Positions 1-13,400 of a DNA stretch of 64,000 nucleotides are shown piece by piece. Origin of the DNA: Odiellus spinosus (lineage: Eukaryota; Arthropoda; Arachnida; Opiliones; Phalangiidae). Under the pieces are notes generated by a model. The model worked only from the letters and a program-made list of their open reading frames with translations, did no database searches and was not told the origin of the DNA. Position numbers and translations under genes: made by a program. The stretch's first letter is position 1; each line of letters begins with the position of its first letter. The stretch spans positions 20,530,565 to 20,594,564 of the forward strand of contig OY987228.1 of the NCBI GenBank assembly GCA_963920705.1, written 5' to 3'.

Positions 1-1571
1 AAATATGGAAAAATACTCTATAGAGTTGGTATTATAAAAATTCACTTCGTTCCATCCTTGAAAAAGGCAACATCTTCCTTAGAAAATGTAACTATTTAAC
101 GACTATTTTTGTTGGTTTCAAGGTTGGCAAAAGTATAGATAATCATATACTTCGACCCAGCCTTGAAAAAAGCCAACATCTTCAATAGAAACAAATGCTT
201 TTTAACGTCTATTTTCGCTGGTTCCAAGATTATTTTATAACCCCAACGATTTGGTCAAAAATGGTCGAAAATGGAAAATTTAAACGCAATTAGATCAAAT
301 AGATCAAATTAAATAACCCAAACTGAACAAAATTGGACCAAAATATACCTTTGGTCCATTTTGGTTGAATTTCGGTTAATTTCATTTGGTCTATTTAAAT
401 TGGGTTGGAATTCTTCAATTTGGACCATTTTTGACCAAATAACATTTTTTCCTCATCGGAAAAGTCGATTTCTTTCAATATTCTATGGGAGCACATTGAA
501 ATAAAAAGTAAAACTGACGTCACGCGTATGTAAATACAGCCTCTCGAATTTATTCGATAGTTTGGCTCGAGATAAATTTGACAAGACCCGAATCGAGTAA
601 AATTACGTGTCTATACTTAAATAATATAGTTGGTAAATATTACGCCTTACATTTGTTTGCCTGGTATTAAAATTAACTTATTCATCGAGGTAAAAGCAAA
701 CCTCATTTATATAAATAGCATTTTAACGCGGAGAAAATTTAATTCATTCATCAAATTCTAGGAGAAAAATCTCATTATTTTACGTTAAACGAGTTGCTCC
801 GGTTGATCAATACAACGTCGAGTCTAGAAAAGTTCCCCGAGTTCCTTCTATAATACGAATAATACTAAAGTTTATGTATTTTTTATAAAGCACTACTAGG
901 AAAATCAAATCTCAGAGGAATAAAACGTGTATATATATTTAATCTATTCAGACACCGAGCCCAATTCCCTTACTTAATTTGCGCGATTAATTATGAACGA
1001 AACCTCTTGTTAAATTAAGGAAGGATTTAATCGAGGCAAGCAACGCGAATTAAATTGCTCATTTACAACGAAATATTCGCATACACTTCCTCGTTACGAA
1101 AACTGACGAGGAAGAACAACCCAAACGGTTCATAAGATTTTGACTAAGATAAAATTAAAATTTAATATTTCGTTATTTGAAATTGGAAAAAATTAAAGTT
1201 AAAATATACACCATCGAAATATTCAGTCCCAATTTGCTAATTTATTTAAAAATAAGGTGTTGCCCAAAATAAAGTATTTGAAATTTGGAAAACTGTCTAC
1301 TAAAGTTAAAATATACACGATCGAAAAATTCACCCCCACTTTGCTAATTTATGTATAAATACGATTTTGGCTAAGATTAAGCTAAAATTAAATATTTCAT
1401 TCGATTAAAAATTATTTGAAATTTGGAAAACTTTGTAATAAAGTTTAAAATATACACCAGCGAAAAAATTTAGTCCCAATTTGCTAATTTTTGTGAAAAC
1501 AAGAAAGAACCCAAACGTTCCATGGGAATAAGGGCACTCATTAGGCGGTCTTTTTTCGTAAAGGTACTTAA

Positions 1572-1954
1572 AGGGAGAATGAAAGGCCGAAACAAGCTAT
1601 TTTTAATCGATTAAGAATGCTAAAATAATGAGAAAAACAATAATATAACTCACCAAAAATATTTCGTTATTTTATAATCAATTTCCAAAGTTCCAATGCT
1701 AAGCCTAGGCTGCCTAGCTCGGTGAACTAGGCTAGCACGACCCGTATTTTTTTTAATATTCGCGGCTGTTCTTGTCGCCAATCACGCATACTCGCTCGTG
1801 ATTGGCGACAAGAACAGCCGCGAATATAAAAAAAATACAGGTCGTGCTTTATTAAATAACGAAATATTTTTGGTGAGTTATATTATTGTTTTTCTCATTA
1901 TTTTCGCATTCTTAATCGATTAAAAATAGCTTGTTTCGGCCTTTCATTCTCCCT
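1572..1954. mobile_element. Family B MITE, copy 1 (TTAA-flanked)
   Basis: A 383-bp near-palindrome with terminal sequence AGGGAGAATGAAAGGCCG and its inverse, flanked by TTAA on both sides (1568-1571 and 1955-1958). The centre is a strong hairpin whose two arms read GGCTGTTCTTGTCGCCAATC and its complement. TTAA duplications are known for piggyBac and Kolobok superfamilies; the AGGG terminus departs from the CCC start typical of piggyBac, so I leave the superfamily open. No coding capacity. It shares the AGGGAGAATG terminus with family A. Confidence 0.88.
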
Positions 1955-2590
1955 TTAAGATAAATATTTGTGAAAATTTTATGATCAAACAAAAAAATAT
2001 ATATTTTTTTACATTAGATTCCCAAATTCCTATGGGGTTTTTGGGTTCTTATTGTTCGCGTCACGAAAAATTAAATAGATGACTTTTAAAAAATATTACT
2101 AGGAATTTCGAGGTTATATAGCTATTATAAAATAGAGACGCGTCAGCGGAAACTTAAAAACATTTATGTATACATCACACTTAACTATAGCTACCCGATA
2201 AATTACAATAACATATTACACTCCGCGTAAACGTAATTTATGAATATAAGGAAGTCTATTAACGCGCGCGGTGTGTATGTAATATATATACCTATAATAT
2301 TAAGCTATCAAGGAGGGCAAAATATGATATACGAGTACCACACAAAAACCTTCAAGGTAAAGTCTCGTGGTGGCGGGTAATTCCGTCCGCTTTCTATAAA
2401 AACACCAAGAAAACTCTCCCAATGTAAACTGTGTCCAATTTAGGTATATCTTTTTATAAATTGAACTTTTGCGCGTATTTTAAGCTAATTTGCTTTCCAT
2501 AATTTTGATTGGTCTAAAAGATACGAGACGTTTTTCAAAGTCAGTCGACGCGACCAATCCTACCTCTGGATTGAGGGTCGAATTATTTTC

Positions 2591-2656
2591 AAAGGGAGAA
2601 TGCAACCTCGCAACAGTAAAAATTAAAAACAAATATGAAACTAGAAATGAATTAAA
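2591..2656. mobile_element. Family A MITE fragment
   Basis: Begins AAAGGGAGAATGCAACCT and, after an internal deletion, continues with the family A segment AAACAAATATGAAACTAGAAAT before a poly-A run. It keeps only left-arm material and no right terminus. Judged a degraded remnant. Confidence 0.6.
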
Positions 2657-5600
2657 AAAAAAAAAAAAAAACGACATGGAATAATAATAATATAAACAAA
2701 CCTATTTTAAATATTAAAAAATTAAATCTCTTGACAAAATTCAAATTCCCAGAACCCTGTAAATAATCCCAACTAAAAATTATCGCGATACCCAAATTTA
2801 TTATTATTCATAAGACTTGTACTTTAAAAGTTTTATATAAATTACTCGGGGATAATTCCATGGCCGGTTAATGCCGACAAGGACATACATACACTTATTG
2901 ACCTCCTCTTCAATTCCCCTTCGCCCAAAACCTATCCGTCTACTATATATACGCGGGGGCGAAAGGCGATTATGTAAAACAAGAGTCCATCAGCGAAATC
3001 ACGTGGTCAGTCAGTCTCCCTCCGTGGGGAGTAAGAGAGGGGTGCGTGTGTGGGAGGGGGAGACCGTCCTGCCGATCAATTAATAGACTTTTCAGGTACA
3101 TTAAGTAATTAACGTAGAAAGGATAAAGAGACTGTTTGTCCGAACGTCGCGTAATTGTATATAATCTTTGACGACGACGACAGAATTGTCCGTTCTCGCT
3201 CTAATTCGTATTAATCTATTATATATATAGAGTTTTGACCTATTTTAACCTTTCACGTTGTATAATTTAGGCCTAGTATATACCCAAAGGATCGTAAAAA
3301 TAAATTTAGCGAAACCGATATGCAAATTAAGGGTTGGAAACCTCGCCCTCATGGGGATATTGGAGAATTACAAATTCGCCAACTATATGCCTATATTTTA
3401 AATTATACTTCATAAAACTTAACAGATTTTCTGGGTTTAAACCCTAAATTTAAAGTTTACGTGATAAAAATTGAAGATATTAACGGGGCGTGATATTTTC
3501 AGATAAACAATTAAACAGCCTATAATTTAAAACTTAGTTTTACGTTTAAAGGCAACTTTTAATATAATTTAATAACTTAAAGGTTATAGAGTGAAAGTTT
3601 GGGATATGATGACCTAAAGTCTATAATAACCTCTTAATTTAATCTTTTAAAATTGCTTTTATGATTCGAGTTTATATTTTAAAGACAACTTTTAATATAA
3701 TCATATTAATTTAAACGTTGGATTGAAAGTTTGGGTGATGATAAACAATATATAACTTTTACATAAATCTTTCGGCTATAAATCCAGGCTACAAATTTAT
3801 TTAATCAAAGTTTAAGGCGACTATTAATATCAATTTTAATTTAGACGTAAAAGTTTCAGAGATGATTATAAATAAAATGTCCCCTATAAAGTCTAATAAG
3901 CTATTCTACCAAGGTATTTCGGCTGTAAATTCTAAATTTCGAGGTGATGACGCAAAATTAATTATTCCCATAATAAATTATAGTTTCGTTAAATTTAAAT
4001 ATTAGCGAAACTTTTCAACGTGACATTTTTGAATATCACCTTCAAGATGAAAGTTCTCCTCGCCTACAAACTGTATACTGGGTTGACAAAATTTCCCCAA
4101 GATTCGCTCGACTCGAAACTATCACCCTCTGACATTAGCCGTAACTGCCCAATCAAAGGCGTTGAAAAGAGGTGATTTTGGGGCAATGTGGGAGGATATT
4201 TTTGAGTCTTTAATGTCGTATATAGAGAACCTTTATCTAGGAGAGCGTAAGAGACCAATTTAAAGCGACGGACGCGCTAGTACTCGAGGAAAAGGTCGCT
4301 CACCCTGTGTTTGGTGAAGGCCGAGCAATTTCGAGGCTGGTTGGGCGGGCCTAAGCTTACCCTACGTACGAGTGTGCCCACCCTAAGGTACCCCACCCCG
4401 TTAAAGAGCCCTTTACTATCGGGTAAAGTTGTCACCTTATATAGAAGTTACGTATATATCCCGGGGAGTAAAACCTCTAGGCGAGCCGCGACTGTAAAAT
4501 CGGTAAATGTTTACAACAAGTACGAACGAAGCGTTCCATTTACCTTTACGCGTCTAGTATCTTTAGAAACCAGAGAAGGGAGAGGATTTGTACTCTCTGA
4601 AAAATCAAACTGATTCGATTTAGAGGAGCTACAGCAACGCGGAGGTTCTTCCCGCGCTCGCGAGTAATGACACTATTATCCAACACGTCGTCCAAATAAA
4701 TTGTATCAGCCTGTCAGCGCGACTGTTCCTCGAAAAACGGTAGTCCCCCGGCCTAACTGTCTTTCGTATATCGTCGAAAAATAGCTAGATAACGTAACGA
4801 AGGAAGAAAAGCCAGACCGAACTTTGATAGGGAAAAATCTAAACCAAGTAAGGATAGAAAAAAAAAAAAAAATCAAAAAGTACCCCCCCTTATTTATCGG
4901 CTATCTTCGAGAGAGAAAAAAATAACGAGCATTCTAACACTCTCAAAAGATAAGAATCGATAATATATATATAGAGGAAAAGACCGTTTCAAATTTCAAA
5001 ATGTTATAAAGGTAAACTGTTTTCGTCAATTTAGAGCTAGCGTCGGAAAATAAAGGGAGGGTGAAGAGGAAATTAAATCAATTTTATATTGATTCTTCTT
5101 ATAAAAATAAGACATTTTGGCGTATTACAGCATCCTGAATTGTGGGAAAATTTGAAGAACCTCCGACTAATCGCAAGACGCCTCAACTTTCGCTTAGTAA
5201 AATCCCCGCGACACGTGCTTCGACAAACTCTATGAATCGCGCTATAGCTCGTTTTCGATTACTACACGCGCACAATCGTGCGTGCGTACGACAGCGCGTG
5301 TCGCGGATATTTTATGAAGCAAGGGTGGAGAATATTTCGATTAGTCGGAGGTTCTCCTTTAATTGAATGTCTAAATCTGAATCTTTTATTACAGAATTCA
5401 GAGAAGGATATTACTCTTCAGCCTTCCTTTAAACGTTGAGCACGTTAAAACAAGATAAGACTAGAAAATTTACCAAGGGGCGCTCTTTTATTCTTTCGAT
5501 ATTTTATATAAATTTTACTTTTCGACGGATAGTTGAAATTACAACAGTATATTCAAGGTGTCAGAAGTAACCGAGTAACGTGGAGGGAAAAGGACAGCTG

Positions 5601-6471
5601 CATAGACGATTTCGTTTATAGAAAATCAATTACCCTAAAGCATCGCAACACTTTACGCGAATTGACACGAATAACAGTGAATCTCATTCTTATATAAATA
5701 CCTATTCCGAATGTTCACAGTTCGCGCCGTTTTTAAATGGCAAGTCTCACAGGGAAAGCAAAATTATATCATAATTGAACTAACAAGATAAATACAACTT
5801 AAACTTTTGCGCAAATTTACAGTTAATATTTAAAAGAACGGAAACTAATTAGTGGAAAAAAATTCCTTCCTTCAACAAACGCTGAAAATTCTTAAACCTA
5901 ACTTTAACTCGGGGAAAAATGCAATGTTTTTCATGACACCCTTGGTCATTTGACTTTGTATTAATAGGGCAAAGTGACTCACACATGAAAACATACATTA
6001 TCATGTCCTTAAGGATGCAAAACATGAATTGATAAAGTAGATTTATAGACCATTCAAAAGTTTAAACTTTGACCCCATTTAGTAAACTAAACTGTTCACT
6101 TAAGTTTTAATCCAAAAAGTTTAAAAGTATAATTTTGGAAACCTTAAAAACCATTTCCTTGATAATTTACGCGCTAATTATCAATTTAGAGCTCTTTCAA
6201 TCAAGTTTCCGATTTATCCTTGACCTTTTCCCACCCATTTTGTAAATTCCTGAATTATCTAGATTATCCAGGTCAATACGAACCCTGTAATATATAAAAC
6301 TATACACGATTGACCCGTTTAGGTGCGAATTTAATTAAATATATTTTGAGATACGAGGTAAAATACTATAATCGGATCTTTGAAAATTCCTAACTTTGTT
6401 AATTATGAGCCGATTTTTAAGTTCATGGTCTCATTTTGACGATCTAAATGAGTTATATTACAACATATTGG

Positions 6472-6763
6472 CAAGAAGGATCAGATAAGGAGAGGAAAAG
6501 TGGGAACGGCGCGGCTCCTACTGCGTCGGCCTAAACTCCCACTCTGGGAGAACGGGGGACAGACGGGGGTAGAGATGCTTCGTGGTAAATTGTTGTCACG
6601 TGGGTAAAACGAATCCTTTATGAGACGCGCTAGCTAGCGACCACGTGACAACAGTTTACCTCGAGAATTTCCTATCCCCCCTTTCCACCCGAGTGGGAGG
6701 TTGGCTCTTCTCTCTCTAACGCAACGCAGCCCCACTTTTCCTCTCCTTATCTGATCCTTCTTG
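6472..6763. mobile_element. Family D MITE, copy 1 (7-bp target duplication)
   Basis: 292 bp, termini CAAGAAGGATCAGATAAGG and inverse (about 33 bp well conserved), with the whole element close to palindromic; the inner arms contain TTGTCACGTGG and CCACGTGACAA. Flanks ATATTGG and ATCTTGG agree at 6 of 7 positions. No ORF. The orientation with AACGGCGCGG near the left end matches the copy at 31092. Confidence 0.9.
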
Positions 6764-7432
6764 ATCTTGGTAAGTAAATACGTCAATTTAAATTAGACCT
6801 GCCCTTTAAATGTAAAATGAGAGAGCAGGCGAGACCTGGCTGGTAAAATTTATAGAGATCCCCTTCAAAAATTTTCTAGATAGATATTTTATTTTTTTTT
6901 ATTTTTAAAGTAACAGGCCCCTTCTCACGCGGAGTTCAATTTATTAGATCTCGTAAAATTATATACGAGAAGATGAGAAAAGGCGGGAAAGAGGATTCTG
7001 TAGAATTATTACAATTCGCTTCTTAGAGTTTCGAAGCGAGCTCTCTCGCTTCGATTCAAAATCCTTTTCGGAGATTTAGACGTATATACACTCCAAATAT
7101 ATTTCCCTACAGCACCCACCTTCCCTTTTACCTTAGTAAGGTCGCTACACTTAACGCCTTTCATACCGAGATCGTCTCCCTTCTCGAGAGTCGAGAGATG
7201 AGAGGCGAGGAAAATTAATAAATATCAAAAGGTTCTCCTAACTACTCCCCTGTTTTCAAAATTTATGCTAAAGTGATTATTGCCGCGGTAGGTGCGAGGG
7301 GAAACAAACGAGGAAAACCGAGGAAAACACTCTTGATGAAATAAATTTAAAACGAGAGATTCCAACGTTATTTTGAAACGTAGAAACAATGAAGGGATAC
7401 TAGATTACGAGTAGAGTTAAAAGCGTACTCAC

Positions 7433-7474
7433 CTTAGGATGCGCCCGTTTCGGAAAAGCTATCTTAGGATCAAT
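7433..7474 (-). CDS. Rbp6: Rbp6 exon 5 (42-nt microexon, end of RRM1)
   Basis: Encodes exactly 14 residues, [14 protein letters not shown], between a cgcag acceptor and a consensus gtgagt donor. It joins DGKK of exon 4 in frame, giving [18 protein letters not shown], the standard Musashi RRM1 C-terminal tail before MVTRTKKIFVGG of RRM2. Both flanking introns are phase 0, so skipping the exon would keep the frame but delete the RRM1-RRM2 connecting segment. The region upstream of the acceptor is A-rich rather than pyrimidine-rich, so recognition may be regulated. The exon is too short for ORF-based detection; it was found by protein pattern and splice sites. Confidence 0.9.
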
Positions 7475-10400
7475 CTGCGATTTCAATTGGTTTTTTTTTA
7501 ATTTTCAAGCGAAAATTCGATGAAAACATGAAAAAGAAATAAAAACCTTTGATTAGAAAATTATTAATATTATTATTGTTATTATAAGGTCGGTTAGGCG
7601 GACTAATTATAAACCTTATCATTTTTACACGAATTGCTTTTTTAATTACCTTTCTATTTCATTAATTACTAGGTATACGATTAATTACTACAGACGAGTA
7701 ATTAAAAATCATCCTTATACCTTAAAGGCTTAATTAAAAAAAAAACATGTCCTTCCACCAAATTGGATTCGGGACAATTTTTCATTTAAAAAAATATATT
7801 TTTTAGTTTTATTAACAGCGAGCCCCAAGGGTCGTTATAACGATTTGGGTCCACTTGATCGACTCCCAAATGATCGACAAGAGGTCCACTTGATCGACAC
7901 CCAAATGATCGACTCACAATTGATAGACTCCCAAATGATCGACAAAAGGTCCACTTGATCGACTCCCAAATGATCGACAAATATATTAACCAACCTAACC
8001 TAACCTAAAATATTACAAGAGTGACGGGTCGTAAGTACTTTATTCGAAACTATTTTATTAGTTACTCGCTAAAAAACTGGGCTGTCGATCAATTGGAATG
8101 GCTTGTCGATCAAATGGGAGTCGATCAAATGGGAGTCGATCAAACGGTAGTCGATCAAACGGACTCCTTGTCGATCAATTGGAAGTCGAGCAAATGAACC
8201 TAAGCCGTTATGACAGCCTTTTAATGTAAATTTGATCAGAAGAGGTAGATAAGCAATTTCTTGTATCGATTTGGATATCGAACAGGCTTAAAAACATTTT
8301 TATTTTTATAGTCTATTCCATCTTGAATTGGCAGGTTTATTTATTTGTTTGTAAAGAAATAATAACATTGATTAATTTTAATCAATTAGAAGGGGAAGCT
8401 AAGCTACGGATTTCTTAAATCGATTTGAAACGGTAAAAATCAAACCAATATTCGAATCGTCAGGAATCGTTTATCTAAATTTATAAATCGATTTATTGTA
8501 GCTTTATATATCGGTTGTTGAAACCGAATCGGAAACTGGTTCCCGAAGCAGTTTCGAGAAATCGAATCAAAAAGATTCGAGAAAAGGCAGGTTCCCGTTT
8601 ACACGACTCCAACGAATCGTTTTGAAACGGTTCAAATCAATTCCAAGGCCTATATAGGTATAGAGGTACATATGGAACATTGAACTTGCTGCCACGATGT
8701 CAGAGCTAAGATCAACTAAGCCCATCTAACCTTTATCAAAGCTAGAGGCTTGTACATCGATAATGCGCAGTGATCATCCCCTCGCTCTAATATTAACTCT
8801 AACGTCTATGAAATCCCTGAGTTGAATTATAGGACATTAAAGGGAGGATGCAACCTAACAACAAGTGATTTTTTATCGATTCCTTATTGTTTAAATAGGC
8901 CTAATCCACTATTTAAAAAATTTACAAACAAATATTAAACTAGAAATAAATTTAAAACTTACCCTGAAAATAGGCTTAGTGGGATTCATGGAGCTCCTGA
9001 TTTCCTCCCGTGTAAGGTCTAGCGACCAATCGCACGCGACGTAAGTCTCGTGGACCTTTGCTCATTGGTTGCTAGACCTTACACGGACGCAATTCAGGAT
9101 CTCCATGAGTCCCGCTAAGCCTATTTTCAGGGTAAGTTTTAAATTTATTTCTAGTTTAATATTTGTATTGTAAACATTTTATCGGTGGATTAGGCCTATT
9201 TAAACGATAAGGAATCGATAAAAAAATCACTTGTAATTAGGTTGCATTCTCCCTTTAAAGATTGTTTTTCGTAGTCTCCTCTTCAAGGGGAGTCTTTCAA
9301 ATTAACATTTCACATAAATTCCTCTTAGCTTTGACTATTTATGCCATTCAACAAGAGTATAGTTAATGAATTCATAATTTCATTTCATAATGGATCATCG
9401 CGTTTAATCAGGATAATCGATCATATTAAATCTAATCGAAAAAGAATCAATGTACCGTGTAGAAATTATGGTATTAATTTTTAATCCACTTTAATTATGA
9501 TTAATTCGAATCAAGTTAATCGTGGGATTGATTTGCCCCTTCGAAATATGTGGACGAAAAATATTTAAGTAACACTTTTTCTAAAACAAAATTGACATAT
9601 TTAAAAAGTTGGGAAAATTTTAAATTTAACATTTTCCGATAAATAAAACTCATAAACCATCTATGTCTATACTCATTATTATAACCTCCAAGAAATAACA
9701 ACATATCGCGATAAAAAGAAAATTGGGCGCAAATATCAGTATGAGAGTATATTATATCCAATAAGATGGCCACTTTCGATAAGCGAAGATTCATTTTTCT
9801 TACATATAGGCCCTAGAAGAAATGGAGGCGAAGTAAGGGAAATATAATTTTTTTTTCTTATCAGATTGTAAATTACGCTTATACTCCCTTGATATACTTT
9901 ATATCCCTCCTAATTTTTTATTCCTTATAGGTAATACAAGATAGTTTATTACACCTAGAGTCAAACTGACACCACGGCGAAAGCTGGGCTACCATTTATG
10001 ATACCTTATCTTTTGAGATATATAGTAAGCCTAGGTTTGCGAATACTGACTGTGGAATTAACTATAGTATCCTGATACAACTCGAGTTGACAGAATGGTA
10101 AAAAGTTGGACTACCATTAACCATTTATCTAGATACGATTAGTCGACTTGAAGATAAATAATATAGTCACTTCCAACTTGAATTGACAGCACTGACCATT
10201 TATATAACTTCATTAAGTTTAATTCAGATCATATTTAATTTTAATTCATCGACTTAGATGATAAAGGGAAGCTTGGATTTGAGCATCCGGTTAACTTCAA
10301 TTTAGTTATTTTAAATTAACGAAGGTTAAGCTTTATCTATACGACTAATCGACTTATATATAGAGTGGCTTCGATTCAGGCATGCCGTCAACATGAATGT

Positions 10401-13400
10401 GATTAATATAGTCTTTAAACTTAAGTTGGCAACACGGGTCAAAGCTAGGCTACCCTTTATAATAATGAATTGTTGATTTAAAGATAAAAAAAGAGCCAAC
10501 CTTTCGCTGCCAACTTGAAATGGAATAAACTATAGTCTGTCTCATCACGAGTTGTTATATCCTTTTCTATGATTTGTTGATTTAGAGATAAAGGAGAGAG
10601 TGTAGTTTTACGCGTGTTGTCAACTTGAAATGGAATAAACTATAGTTTTTATACGAAATAAGTTTATAGGTATAAACTTTGTTAGCCGGGCCACCGAGGG
10701 TGCAACTCTGAGAAGAAAAAATATTCCGAAGAAGAAGACGGGGGTTATGTAAGAAAAACAACCCCGAGGCTTCTGATGGGGAGGATTGAATTAATAAATA
10801 TCAAAGTATCCCCTCTTCCTCCTCCTCATCCTCATCCTCTTCCATCCATATCATCTCTGTAGGTTGTTATTAGTATACGGCTAATATCGAGACGGACAGT
10901 ATACAGGCTTCTATATTACGTATAGATAGAGAAAAAAAAATGTCATCTCAAACAGCGGCGACGTACGCGGGCCTTAATATTATCGGGCTAAGAATAAGGG
11001 AAGAAACGATTTTAAGCGAGGTTGGCGTTTAGGCTCTTTTCCGCCCGCTCTCTGGCGATAGGCTTAAACCAACAGAGACCGAGTATATATATTTCTGGCA
11101 ACAGGGCAAGCATCCAGTAGCGCGATAGGATACTAAGCGGATAGCGAGCCTTTCTCGGACGCTGCCAGCTTAAACGGGGATGGAAACAGCTGGGCGAAAA
11201 ATCGATACTCGACCCGGCAGTTTCCACCGAGAATCTAGCGGCTAGCCTAAGCTATAGGCGAGATATAAGCGAGGCCGAGGCCTAAACGCTAGGCCTTAGC
11301 GCGCCCCTATATAATCTAAAACTCGTATACGTATAACGTAATATATATTATAAGGGCTAGTACTTACACCAGCCAAGTTTTAAAAGCGGGCCCCCGCGAA
11401 TACATTTTCAAGCGAAGAAAGTATCGTAGATAAAGGCTAGAATAAGACTTACTAAATTAGCTTAGCAAAAAGCACGTCAACGCTACGAGGTTATCTTGAA
11501 AAATTACGAATTTAGCGTAATGTCTTCTCCGCGAAAGAAGCTCGGGAGGAGATTTAAGCGTGGGTGGGAAAATGTTATATTAAAGAGAAGTGCGTGCTTT
11601 AAAAATATTAGGAAATTAGTTTCAAAATTTAATACGTCATTTAATTTAATTATTTCTAAATTTTGAAATAAGTCGGTGATATTTTTAAATTTCAAAAATA
11701 TATGTTAATCTTTTTCGGTTTATTAGAAGTTAGTTAATTAGATTAAAATCATTACATCCATAGCCTATTCGCCTGAGTAAAAAAGTACCAGTATCCATAC
11801 ATAAAATAGATCGGATCTACGGGCGCGGAGAGAAGTGAGATGGTTTTTCCTCGCTCTATGCTAAAACACGAGCCTTCAGTCTCGAGATATTCCCGGAATC
11901 TAATTACCTCATAGGAATGGATATAATTTTCGGGCTACGTGTCTTTAAGAGCGTGTTTTCTAACGGGAAGAGGTCTAGTTTTTGCCTTATTGTTATTTTA
12001 TTTATTTTTGGTATCATACGTGTTTCTATTTCCCTCCTAAAACCTCCAATTCGACAAGATGACGACCGCGAAATCGCGATTAAATATTAATTTAATCAAA
12101 TAAGAGAGTGACCTAGCTGTCGCTCGATACAAATAATCATATAGAAAGTAGCCAAGATCTTAATAGGCACTTCCCTTAAATTGAGCATTATCGACTGACT
12201 ATTAGAAGAAGTAGAGAAGAAAGAGGTTAGAGAGAGGACCGTTTTTGGAGTCTCTTTGAACATTGGCTTCCTCCGTCTAATATATATATAGGAGAGGAGA
12301 ACCCTAGTAACCCCCGCAGGATTGTTTGAGCAACAAACATGTTTTTTTAACGTAGACGACGTAATCGGGTAATCGTCTTATATAGACGGAACTTGGAGCC
12401 GAAATTTCGGAAGAGGGGGGGAACTTCCCCGGGAGAAAAAGAGACGAATATATAGTTCTAGAATTGGATAAAAGGTCTACCCCAATGGCGCGCTCGGGAT
12501 GAGTTAAAAACGGGGTTTGTTCTTTATTTAGTTGGCGTGGGAATGTGTATGATGATTTCCAGAATCTCGGCATTCCTCTTATCTCCTTACAGTCGTCTTT
12601 ACCAAGGAGGATCAGAGAAGGAGAGGAAATGTGGGGCTGCGTTGAGTTAGAGAGAGAAGAGCCAACCTCCCACTCGGGTGGAAAGGGGGGATAGGAAATT
12701 CTCGAGGTAAACTGTTGTCACGTGGTCGCTAGCTAGCGCGTCTCATAAAGGATTCGTTTTACCCACGTGACAAGATTTTACCACGAAACGTCTCTACCCC
12801 CGTTCTCCCAGAGTGGGAGTTTAGGCCGACGCAGTAGGAACCGCGCCGTCCCCACATTTCCTCTCCTCTGATCCTCCTTGTCTTTACTATAGATTCTCCG
12901 TGGGTTTTAAACACACTTACGGCTATTGGATTTTATTTTATTTCCTTTCAAGTTAAACGTAATTTAAAGGGAGAATGCAACCTAGTTAATATTGTAATTG
13001 AATTGTACTTTTTAACAGACAAATTTCGAGCTAGGGTTAACGAATTTTTAGACCTAATATGTGCGTATGTTCATGTACTGAAAATTCAAGACGGAATAGA
13101 CTCGTAAAAAAATCCGTGTCAGCCTCATTTAAAACTGTAAAGCTAGGTTCCCACTTGACCGAAAATAACGACCGAAAAAGTTGTCGCTGCGGCAAAAAAT
13201 GTCTATTAACGCAGAGCCCCGACGGTATAATTTTCCATTGGTTCACACATACGACCGAAAACCGCGACCGAAAGGAGATTCGAGTAATCACGTGGCGTGA
13301 CGTAAGTGTCTCGTATAATCGCGAAAATAACGAGACACTAGAGTTCTTGACACGTCGTCTGCTTAAAGTCTGTTTTTGAATTTACCGCCAAATATTTTTT

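Larger units (their letters stand above)
1..7432 (-). other. Rbp6 intron 5 (incomplete) with MITEs
   Basis: Intron sequence downstream of exon 5. I searched the minus strand for the expected next exon (KKIFVGGLS and the second RGFGFVTF of RRM2) and found no match, so the intron appears to extend past position 1. It holds a family B MITE (1572-1954), a family A fragment (2591-2656), a family D MITE (6472-6763), and AT-rich DNA with poly-A and poly-T runs. The short ORFs here have no recognisable domain. Confidence 0.7.

Noticed and set aside
1..7432. RRM2 exons of Rbp6 in the left end of the window
   Set aside because: Searched the minus strand for KKIFVGGLS and a second RGFGFVTF by codon pattern and found none; they most likely lie beyond position 1.
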